A stretch of DNA of 8,082 nt from an uncultured beta proteobacterium (GTDB taxonomy: Bacteria > Pseudomonadota > Gammaproteobacteria > Burkholderiales > Rhodocyclaceae). The DNA is taken from contig CAIZKA010000539.1 of assembly GCA_903933395.1 (NCBI GenBank), positions 1 through 8,082 of the forward strand. The letters are read 5' to 3'. Position numbers and translations under genes: made by a program. Below are positions 1-5,670 of the stretch, one piece after another. Numbering within the stretch: position 1 is the first letter of the stretch; each line of letters begins with the position of its first letter. Below the pieces are notes generated by a model. That model did no database searches. It saw only the letters and a list, made by a program, of their open reading frames with translations, and was not told the DNA's origin.

Positions 1-18
1 CGCAGCGCATGCGCTGCG
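1..18. repeat. Perfect 18-bp palindrome at the left edge
   Basis: The bases CGCAGCGCATGCGCTGCG are fully self-complementary with no loop (two 9-base arms). The palindrome lies at the window edge, so what precedes it is unknown. It could be part of a transcription terminator or a repeat downstream of an unseen upstream gene. No protein-binding site is recognised. Confidence 0.4.
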
Positions 19-25
19 AAACCCC

Positions 26-48
26 GCCTCGCCCCCTCGCGGGGAGGC
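26..48. terminator. Possible GC-rich terminator-like hairpin
   Basis: GCCTC (26-30) pairs with GAGGC (44-48). After a one-base bulge at G31, CCC (32-34) pairs with GGG (41-43), leaving a six-base loop. Only TTCTAG follows, not a T-run, so it is a weak candidate for an intrinsic terminator of a gene left of the window. The rest of 49-116 shows no gene except a possible six-codon reading frame (97-117). Confidence 0.25.
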
Positions 49-116
49 TTCTAGTCAGCTCGCTTCGCTCGACTATCACTCACCACTCCGAGCAAGATGT
101 CTCACGGTAACGATTG

Positions 117-1631
117 ATGCAGCGTCCCCTGCTGGTTTCCGTTTTCATCGTCGCCTCCTGCGGGCTGGCCTACGAGTTGATCGCCGGCGCGCTGGCGAGC
201 TACCTGCTGGGCGACTCGGTGATGCAGTTTTCCACCGTGATCGGCGTCTACCTGTTCGCCATGGGCATCGGTTCGTGGCTCTCGAAACACGTCGCCGCCG
301 CATCTGTGTCCGGGCTGCTGGTGCGCTTCATCCAGATCGAATTGCTGGTCGGCCTGCTTGGCGGCCTCTCGGCCGGGCTGCTGTTCCTGCTGTTCACGCT
401 GCACGCCGGGCCCTTCCGCTTCACGCTCTACGGCCTGGTGCTGCTGATCGGCATCCTGGTCGGCCTCGAAATTCCTCTGATCATGCGCATCCTCAAGCGC
501 GAGGTGGCGTTCAAGGATCTCGTCGCGCAGGTGCTGACCTTCGACTACATCGGCGCGCTGGCGGTGTCGGTGCTGTTCCCGTTGCTGCTGGCGCCGCATC
601 TGGGCCTGGTCAGGAGCGCACTGCTGTTCGGCCTGCTCAATGCCCTGGTCGCCGCCTGGGCGCTGTGGCTGTTCCGCGCGCAGATCGGAACCTTGGCGCT
701 GCTGCGGGCACAGTGCATCGCGGTGATCGGTGCCCTGGCCCTCGCCTTCGGTTTCGCCGGCCACTTCGTCAGCCTGGCCGAAGCCAACCTCTACAACGAG
801 GACATCGTGCATGCCGAGTCCAGTCCCTACCAGCGCATCGTCGTCACGCGCTGGCGCGATGAGGTCCGGCTGTATCTGAACCACAACCTGCAGTTTTCCT
901 CGCGCGACGAATACCGCTACCACGAAGCGCTGGTGCATCCGGGCCTGGCCGCCCTGCCCGGTGCACGCCGCGTGCTGGTGCTGGGCGGCGGCGACGGCAT
1001 GGCGGTGCGCGAAATCCTCAAGTACCCGCAGATCGACAGCATCACGCTGGTCGACCTCGATCCGCGCATGACCGAACTGTTTTCGCAATCGCCCATGCTG
1101 GTCGAGCTGAACAGCGGCGCGCTGGCTTCGAAGAAGCTTGCGATCATCAATGCCGACGCCCTGCAATGGCTGGAGCAATCGACGGAGATGTTCGACTTCG
1201 TCGTCGCCGATTTTCCCGATCCCTCCAACCACAGCCTGGGCAAGCTCTACTCGACGGCCTTCTACCGCCTCCTGAAGCAGCACGTCGCCGAAACCGGCAG
1301 CATCGTGGTCCAGGCCACCTCGCCGATGTATGCGCGCGAAAGCTTCTGGACCGTGGTCGCCACGCTGGAAGCCGCCGGCTGGCAGACCGCGCCCTACCAT
1401 GCGCTGGTGCCCAGCTTCGGCGAATGGGGCTACATCCTCGCCGGCCGTCGCGACTACCGGGCGCCGGCGACCATCCCGGTGCCGACGCGCTTCATCACCC
1501 CGGACGCGCTGCCGGCGCTGTTCCACTTCCCCGCCGACATGGCGCGCATCCCCGCCGAACCCAACCGCCTCGACAACCAGAATCTGGTGCGGATTTTCGA
1601 GCACGAGTGGGGCAGGGTGCAAACGCATTGA
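117..1631 (+). CDS. speE: Membrane-anchored spermidine-synthase-like aminopropyltransferase
   Basis: 504 aa. The first ~220 residues hold about seven hydrophobic membrane segments (near 4-27, 37-55, 71-95, 102-124, 140-162, 164-187, 199-220). The C-terminal half is a spermidine-synthase fold: SSPYQRIVVTR (235-245), LYLNHNLQFSSRDEYRYHE (252-270), the nucleotide-binding VLVLGGGDG (286-294) with LVDLDP (311-316), NADALQWL (345-352), and ADFPDPSN (364-371) carrying the expected acidic residues D365 and D368. The known reaction of the family transfers aminopropyl from decarboxylated AdoMet to an amine; the acceptor here is unknown. Soluble SpeE is about 290 aa, so the membrane half is an addition. 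In-frame TAA at 108-110 limits the start to TTG 114 or ATG 117; ATG is chosen, though no clear Shine-Dalgarno is seen. A decarboxylase and an amine-oxidase-like gene follow, supporting a polyamine role. Confidence 0.9.
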   Translation: MQRPLLVSVFIVASCGLAYELIAGALASYLLGDSVMQFSTVIGVYLFAMGIGSWLSKHVAAASVSGLLVRFIQIELLVGLLGGLSAGLLFLLFTLHAGPFRFTLYGLVLLIGILVGLEIPLIMRILKREVAFKDLVAQVLTFDYIGALAVSVLFPLLLAPHLGLVRSALLFGLLNALVAAWALWLFRAQIGTLALLRAQCIAVIGALALAFGFAGHFVSLAEANLYNEDIVHAESSPYQRIVVTRWRDEVRLYLNHNLQFSSRDEYRYHEALVHPGLAALPGARRVLVLGGGDGMAVREILKYPQIDSITLVDLDPRMTELFSQSPMLVELNSGALASKKLAIINADALQWLEQSTEMFDFVVADFPDPSNHSLGKLYSTAFYRLLKQHVAETGSIVVQATSPMYARESFWTVVATLEAAGWQTAPYHALVPSFGEWGYILAGRRDYRAPATIPVPTRFITPDALPALFHFPADMARIPAEPNRLDNQNLVRIFEHEWGRVQTH

Positions 1632-1660
1632 TGCTTGATTCCGGTTCGTCAAACTGGCAC

Positions 1661-1681
1661 CATTGCATTACAAATGCAATG
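1661..1681. promoter_or_regulatory. Perfect inverted repeat, likely TA operator
   Basis: CATTGCATT (1661-1669), a three-base spacer ACA, then its exact reverse complement AATGCAATG (1673-1681). It sits just before the antitoxin's Shine-Dalgarno AAGGAG (1683-1688). Ribbon-helix-helix antitoxins usually repress their own operon by binding such palindromes, so this is the obvious autoregulatory operator. A weak -10-like TACAAA (1669-1674) lies inside it with a poor TTCGTC (1645-1650) upstream. A hairpin formed in mRNA could also affect translation. Confidence 0.6.
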
Positions 1682-1693
1682 CAAGGAGACTCC

Positions 1694-1972
1694 ATGAAAA
1701 CCGCTGCCATTCCCGCCGTCCGCGTTCCGCCGGAGCTGCGCCAGGCCGCTGAAGAATTGCTCGCAGACGGCGAAACCCTGTCCGGTTTCGTCGAGGATGC
1801 CGTGCGGCGCAACGTCGAGTATCGACAGGCACAGGCGGCGTTCATCGAGCGCGGCCTCGCCTCGCGTGACGCGGCCCGCGCATCCGGCCGCTACGTCAAA
1901 GCCTCGACAGTGCTCGGAAAGCTAAAGCGGCGTTTGACGACGGCACACAAAAAGGCGGCTGCCGCCAGATGA
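1694..1972 (+). CDS. Ribbon-helix-helix-type antitoxin of a type II TA pair
   Basis: 92 aa, small and rich in Arg and Ala. The N-terminal part (about 6-45) fits a short beta strand (AIPAVRVPPEL) and two helices ending in GFVEDAVRRNVEYR, the pattern of CopG/RHH antitoxins; it resembles the YlcI/YnfO-like family from memory. The C-terminal half, ending in a basic run (KLKRRLTTAHKK), would be the toxin-binding tail. The start is fixed by a good Shine-Dalgarno AAGGAG five bases before ATG 1694. Its stop overlaps the next start as ATGA (1969-1972), the usual arrangement for antitoxin-toxin translational coupling. The reading frame is open far upstream into speE, but that is overlap with a GC-rich gene. 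Likely function: neutralise the 102-aa toxin and repress the operon. Confidence 0.8.
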   Translation: MKTAAIPAVRVPPELRQAAEELLADGETLSGFVEDAVRRNVEYRQAQAAFIERGLASRDAARASGRYVKASTVLGKLKRRLTTAHKKAAAAR

Positions 1973-2277
1973 AGAAATTCGTCGTCCGCTTCACGGAGGA
2001 AGCGGAAGCGGATTTGTTGCGCCTGTTCGACTTTCTTCTGGAACGTGACATCGGCGCCGCGGAGCGGGCAGAACAGGCCATCGCCAAGGCCGTCGAATTG
2101 CTGCAGATATTCCCGTTCTCCTGCCGCAAGGCGGCAGGCGGTGCCGGTGGCGCCTTCCTGCGCGAACTCATCATTCCCTTCGGCAATACGGGCTATGTCG
2201 CGCTGTTCGAGATTGAGGCGGACGGCTACGTGACGATCCTCGCGCTCCGGCACCAGCGCGAAGACGACTACCACTGA
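1969..2277 (+). CDS. RelE/ParE-superfamily toxin
   Basis: 102 aa. The sequence has the ParE-like layout: FVVRFTEEAEADLLRLFDFL (4-23, beta strand plus helix), a second helix (30-47), FPFSCRK (48-54), LRELIIPFGNTGYVALFEIE (64-83, central strands) and the typical C-terminal strand ILALRHQREDDYH (90-102). This ending is common in ParE toxins, which inhibit DNA gyrase; RelE relatives cut mRNA. The sequence fits ParE better, but the activity is inferred. The gene overlaps the antitoxin by four bases. Its TGA (2275-2277) shares its last base with the ATG of the following oxidase gene, so the toxin is tied into the polyamine operon. The reading frame is intact. Confidence 0.83.
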   Translation: MKKFVVRFTEEAEADLLRLFDFLLERDIGAAERAEQAIAKAVELLQIFPFSCRKAAGGAGGAFLRELIIPFGNTGYVALFEIEADGYVTILALRHQREDDYH

Positions 2278-3875
2278 TGCGCAGGCGCGACTTCCTCGCC
2301 GGCGTATCGGCCACCGGACTTCTGGCGGCCTGTGGCGCCAAGGCTATCCCGCCACTGCCACCGGGGATTCTGTCGGGCGCGAATGACACGCTCGGCCATC
2401 GTCTGCGCAAACCCGATTTCCCCGCACCGACGGAAATGCGGCGCACCACAGTGGCGATTGTCGGCGGCGGCATCGGCGGGCTCTCGGCGGCATGGAAGCT
2501 GGCGCGCGCCGGTTGCGACGACTTCCTGCTGCTGGAAATGGAACATGAAGCCGGCGGCAATTCGCGCGCCGGCAGGAACGAGGTCTCGGCGCATCCGTTG
2601 GGCGCCCACTACCTGCCGCTGCCGCCGCGCGAGTCGCGCGCCACGCGCGCTTTGCTGGCCGAGCTCGGCGTGCTGCAGGGCGACCCCGATGCCGCACATC
2701 CGGCCTACGCCGAGGAATATCTTTGCCATGCGCCGCACGAGCGCCTTTATACCAACGGCTACTGGCAGGACGGCCTGTGGCCGACGCTCGGCGTGCCGAA
2801 GGCCGAGCGCGAGCAATACGCCCGTTTCCAGGATCAGGGCGCCGAACTGCGCCGGCGCCGCGACGCCTCCGGCCGGCGCGCCTTCGCACTGCCGCTGGCG
2901 CTGTCCGGCCAAGATCCGCAACTGCTGGCGCTGGACCGCATCACTCTGCGCGACTGGCTGCAGCGAGAAGGCTACACCGCGCCGGGCCTGCTCTGGCTCA
3001 CCGACTACGCCTGCCGCGACGACTACGGCACGTCCGCCGCGCAGACTTCGGCCTGGGCCGGGCTGCACTACTTCGCCTGCCGCGACGGCGAGGGGCAGGT
3101 GTTGACGGCGCCGGAAGGCAATGCCTGGCTGGCGCGCGGACTGGCGCGGGCGGCGGCAGGGCGGGTGCAGCAGAACGCGCTGGTGTTCCGCGTCGAGCAG
3201 CGCAAAAAGGACAGCGTCTGCGACGTCTACCTCGCCGCGGAAAACCGCAGCATCCGCATCATCAGTCGCGAGCTGATCTGGGCCGCGCCGCTGTTCCTGA
3301 TCCCGCACGTGTTCGCAGCACCCCGCCCGGAGTGGCTGGCGGCGATCCGTGGCGCCGAATATGCACCCTGGATCGTGGCCAACCTGACATTGACGGAAGC
3401 ACCGCAGACCCGCGCCGGACACCCGCTGGCCTGGGACAACGTGCTGCACGACAGCGCGGCGCTGGGCTACGTGGTGGCGACCCACCAGCAGCTGCGCTAC
3501 GCACCGGGGCCGACGGTGATCACCTGGTACCGCGCACTGCAGGAGGAATCGGCGTCCCGCCAGCGCCGACTTCTGCAGGGGCGCGAGGCCTGGGCCGAAG
3601 AAATCCTCACCGACCTGTCCCGGCCCCACCCCGAAATCCGCGAGCTGACGACCCGGATAGACGTCCACCGCCATGCCCACGCCATGATCCGCCCCCTGCC
3701 CGGCCGCCTGTGGGGCGGCAGCCGCCAGGTTTTCGAAAAGGGCGGGGCCGGCATCCAGTTCGCCCATGCCGACGTGTCCGGCCTGTCGCTGTTCGAGGAA
3801 GCCAACTACCGCGGCGTGCTGGCCGCCGAGCGCACACTGGCCCGGCTCGGCGTATCCTTTGCATCCTCCCTATGA
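2277..3875 (+). CDS. Tat-exported lipoprotein FAD-dependent amine-oxidase-like oxidoreductase
   Basis: 532 aa. The N-terminus MRRRDFLAGVSATGLLAACG combines a twin-arginine motif (RRRDFL) with a lipobox ending at Cys19, predicting a folded, cofactor-loaded enzyme sent out by Tat and anchored to a membrane by lipid. The dinucleotide fold follows at 58-90: VAIVGGGIGGLSAAWKLARA (GxGxxG at 63-68) and the ribose-binding acid in LLLE (84-87). The C-terminal FAD-contact segment is FAHADVSGLSLFEEAN (495-510). This is the flavin amine oxidase/protoporphyrinogen-oxidase-like superfamily; the substrate is not known, and a polyamine or polyamine conjugate is suggested by the flanking genes. The start overlaps the toxin stop (TGATG) and no Shine-Dalgarno is visible, implying translation by re-initiation. 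The 3' end overlaps speD by four bases. Confidence 0.85.
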   Translation: MRRRDFLAGVSATGLLAACGAKAIPPLPPGILSGANDTLGHRLRKPDFPAPTEMRRTTVAIVGGGIGGLSAAWKLARAGCDDFLLLEMEHEAGGNSRAGRNEVSAHPLGAHYLPLPPRESRATRALLAELGVLQGDPDAAHPAYAEEYLCHAPHERLYTNGYWQDGLWPTLGVPKAEREQYARFQDQGAELRRRRDASGRRAFALPLALSGQDPQLLALDRITLRDWLQREGYTAPGLLWLTDYACRDDYGTSAAQTSAWAGLHYFACRDGEGQVLTAPEGNAWLARGLARAAAGRVQQNALVFRVEQRKKDSVCDVYLAAENRSIRIISRELIWAAPLFLIPHVFAAPRPEWLAAIRGAEYAPWIVANLTLTEAPQTRAGHPLAWDNVLHDSAALGYVVATHQQLRYAPGPTVITWYRALQEESASRQRRLLQGREAWAEEILTDLSRPHPEIRELTTRIDVHRHAHAMIRPLPGRLWGGSRQVFEKGGAGIQFAHADVSGLSLFEEANYRGVLAAERTLARLGVSFASSL

Positions 3876-4258
3876 ACGGTCTGCACATCCTTGCTGAGTT
3901 TCACGCCTGCGACGGCGACCGCCGCCTGCTGCACGATGCCGTGCCGCTGGCCGCGCTGTGTCGCCGTGCCTGCGCCGGCGCCGGGCTGACGGTGGTCGCC
4001 GAGGCCTTTCACCAGTTCCCCGATGCCGGCGCCACCGGCGCCCTGGTGCTGGCCGAATCGCACCTGGCGATCCACACCTGGCCGGAGCTGGACGCCGTCA
4101 CGCTCGACCTTTACGTCTGCAACTATAGCCAGGATAATCGCGCTGCCGCGGAAGCGGCCTACGATGCGCTGAAAGCGGAATTCAAGCCGCAACGCGTCGT
4201 GCGCCACGATGTCAGGCGTGGCGCGACAGCGTCGGCGACGCCGGCACATACACATTAG
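3872..4258 (+). CDS. speD: S-adenosylmethionine decarboxylase proenzyme, short bacterial type
   Basis: 128 aa, the size of the class found in Bacillus and Thermotoga. It makes decarboxylated AdoMet, the aminopropyl donor of SpeE. The proenzyme cuts itself before a serine that becomes the pyruvoyl cofactor. The motif AESHLAIHTWPE (61-72) gives Glu62-Ser63 as the cleavage site, with His68 and Cys83 (in YVCNYS) as processing and catalytic residues; these numbers match the Thermotoga maritima enzyme as I recall it. Position 55, serine there, is threonine here. The start is ATG 3872, overlapping the oxidase stop as ATGA; the frame stays open well upstream, but only this start gives the family's N-terminus (MNGLHILAEFHACD). 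The last ~18 residues are low-complexity. No signal peptide is present, so the protein is cytoplasmic. Confidence 0.93.
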   Translation: MNGLHILAEFHACDGDRRLLHDAVPLAALCRRACAGAGLTVVAEAFHQFPDAGATGALVLAESHLAIHTWPELDAVTLDLYVCNYSQDNRAAAEAAYDALKAEFKPQRVVRHDVRRGATASATPAHTH

Positions 4259-4283
4259 GAAGGTGCTGAGCTAGTGTCATACC

Positions 4284-4350
4284 GTCATTCCGGCAGATGC
4301 CGGAATCCAGAATATTCCAGGCGCTGGACACCGGCATTCACCGGTGTGAC
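4284..4350. repeat. Two-armed REP-like palindromic element, copy A
   Basis: Left arm 4284-4310 begins GTCATT and ends CCAG; ATTCCGGCA (4287-4295) pairs with TGCCGGAAT (4298-4306) around a two-base loop. After 13 bases, right arm 4324-4350 begins CTGG and ends TGAC; ACACCGG (4328-4334) pairs with CCGGTGT (4341-4347). It lies 25 bases after the speD stop and 28 bases before the SPOR gene. It marks the boundary between the polyamine operon and the CoA/division genes and could end or stabilise the speD transcript. Confidence 0.8.
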
Positions 4351-4378
4351 GGCTTATCCGCTGCTTCCATAGGAAACC

Positions 4379-5011
4379 ATGGCTATTCGGCTGTTTTTCT
4401 TCCTTCTGGTTTTTGCCAACCTGATCTTCTTTGCCTGGGCGAAGGGCTACTTCGGCCAGGTCGACGACAACCGCGAACCGCAACGACTCGCGGGGCAGTT
4501 GCAGGCCGAGAAGCTGCGCATCGTGCGCAACATCAAGACGGCGGAGCCGAAAAGGCCGGATCAGGCCTGCCGCCTCATCAACGGCCTGAACGCGACGGAA
4601 GCCGGGAACCTTCAATCGGCCGTGAAAACCGCCGGCGGCGAAGCGACCATCCTTCCGCTGCCGGAACCGAAGCCCTACCTTGTGGTGATCTCCGATCTGC
4701 CCAACAAGGCCGCCGCCGAGAAAAAGGCCGCGGAACTGACCCGCTACGGCGTCGCCGAACAGACCGCCGTCGAACTGGAAGGCGGCCGCTACGAAATAGT
4801 GCTCGGCAGTTTCGCGGCCGAAGCGGCGGCGCACGAAATGCTGCAGGGGCTGGTGAAGCGGGGGATCAAGTCGGCCCGCGTGGACAACCGCGAACAGCCC
4901 GCACCGAAGATCCGGGTCGAAGTCCGCGGGCCGGCCCAGGACCTGTTGCGGCAACTGCCACAGCTGATTGCGCCTTATGCCGACGCCACTGTCGGCGAAT
5001 GTACGTCGTGA
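4379..5011 (+). CDS. SPOR-like single-pass membrane protein
   Basis: 210 aa. One N-terminal hydrophobic segment (about 4-21, AIRLFFFLLVFANLIFFAWA) with few charges before it acts as a membrane anchor or uncleaved signal; the rest is probably periplasmic. Residues about 98-170 resemble a SPOR fold: a YLVVISDL strand, helix, then GGRYEIVLGSFAAEAAAHEMLQGLVKRGI with the familiar 'G.F...A.A...L...G' pattern. SPOR domains generally bind glycan-stripped peptidoglycan at division sites. From memory, similar proteins in Betaproteobacteria sit beside birA-coaX, another CoA synthesis locus. A modest AGGA (4371-4374) precedes ATG 4379. The last 13 bases overlap the coaE start. The SPOR call rests on pattern, not on a profile search. 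Confidence 0.7.
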   Translation: MAIRLFFFLLVFANLIFFAWAKGYFGQVDDNREPQRLAGQLQAEKLRIVRNIKTAEPKRPDQACRLINGLNATEAGNLQSAVKTAGGEATILPLPEPKPYLVVISDLPNKAAAEKKAAELTRYGVAEQTAVELEGGRYEIVLGSFAAEAAAHEMLQGLVKRGIKSARVDNREQPAPKIRVEVRGPAQDLLRQLPQLIAPYADATVGECTS

Positions 5012-5616
5012 CCTGGGTGGTCGGACTCACCGGCGGCATCGGCAGCGGCAAGAGCGCGGCGGCCGACCTGTTCGCCGCACACGGCGCCGCGGTCATCGAC
5101 ACCGATGCCATCGCCCATGATCTGACCAAGCCCGGCGGCGGCGCCATGCCGCTGATTCGCGCCGGATTCGGCGACGGCGTCGCGGCTGCCGACGGCGCGC
5201 TCGACCGTGCCGCAATGCGCGCCGTGGTCTTCGCCGACCCGCCGGCGCGCAAGCGCCTCGAAGCCATCCTGCATCCGCTGATTCGAGAGGAAAGCGAACG
5301 CCAGCTTGCGGCGGCCGCAACGCCTTATGCCATCCTCGTAGTGCCGCTGCTGATCGAAGCCGGGGACTACCGCAAACGGGTGAACCGGATCGCCGTGGTG
5401 GATTGCGCCGAGGCGACGCAGATTGCCCGTGTCATGAGCCGCAGCGGGCTGGCGCGGCCCGAGATCGAGCGCATCCTGGCGGCGCAGGCCACGCGCGCCC
5501 AGCGTCTCGCCGCGGCCGACGACGTCATCGACAACGATGGCGAACTTGCCGCGCTGGCGCCCCAAATTGAGCGCCTGCACGGGAATTATTTGGCATTGGC
5601 GCAGCGCCTTGGTTGA
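4999..5616 (+). CDS. coaE: Dephospho-CoA kinase
   Basis: 205 aa, the normal length (E. coli about 206). It phosphorylates the 3'-OH of dephospho-CoA, the last step in CoA synthesis, in the cytoplasm. Visible motifs: P-loop GLTGGIGSGKS (9-19), DTDAIAHDLT (34-43), the substrate-side HPLIR (92-96), VPLLIE (115-120), the lid region RVMSRSGLARPEIERILAAQ (144-163) and the late DDVIDNDG (174-181). ATG 4999 is chosen; GTG 5008 is the alternative, giving a start three residues later. Translation begins within the SPOR gene (13-base overlap), implying coupling. In many Betaproteobacteria coaE follows pilD; here it follows a SPOR gene and a polyamine operon, while the downstream order coaE-zapD-yacG is conserved. 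Confidence 0.95.
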   Translation: MYVVTWVVGLTGGIGSGKSAAADLFAAHGAAVIDTDAIAHDLTKPGGGAMPLIRAGFGDGVAAADGALDRAAMRAVVFADPPARKRLEAILHPLIREESERQLAAAATPYAILVVPLLIEAGDYRKRVNRIAVVDCAEATQIARVMSRSGLARPEIERILAAQATRAQRLAAADDVIDNDGELAALAPQIERLHGNYLALAQRLG

Positions 5617-5641
5617 GATTTGCACCGGAATGGGTCACAAT
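5613..5641 (+). promoter_or_regulatory. Candidate sigma-70 promoter for zapD-yacG
   Basis: TTGAGA (5613-5618, five of six matches to TTGACA) and CACAAT (5636-5641, four of six to TATAAT) are separated by exactly 17 bases, in the 54-base gap between coaE and zapD; the -35 overlaps the coaE stop codon. It would start transcription near 5648, leaving a short leader before GTG 5671. It rests on consensus matching by eye only. Confidence 0.4.
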
Positions 5642-5670
5642 CCCAATAATTTTCCCCACTCGGCAAGCGC

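Noticed and set aside
102..1652. 516-aa - strand reading frame opposite the speE-like gene
   Set aside because: Low-complexity Gln/Arg/Gly/His-rich composition typical of the antisense of a GC-rich gene, with no recognisable domain. The + strand has clear enzyme motifs.
1166..1972. Antitoxin extended upstream to 268 aa, into the aminopropyltransferase gene
   Set aside because: The upstream part is an out-of-frame shadow of speE. A strong ribosome site and an RHH N-terminus fix the start at 1694.
2045..2274. Other small frames across the TA region, including - strand frames to 1891
   Set aside because: They overlap the well-supported antitoxin and toxin genes and show no family features.
2268..3767. 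499-aa - strand reading frame opposite the FAD oxidoreductase gene
   Set aside because: No domain and antisense composition; the + strand shows a Tat signal, a lipobox and FAD motifs in order.
2723..4258. 511-aa protein ending in the decarboxylase
   Set aside because: Only the last 128 residues are a protein family; the rest is Arg/Pro/Ala-rich shadow of the oxidase gene. The ATGA overlap at 3872 is the start.
4297..5616. 439-aa protein with CoaE at its C-terminus
   Set aside because: The part before 4999 is the shadow of repeat copy A and the SPOR gene. CoaE is complete at 205 aa.
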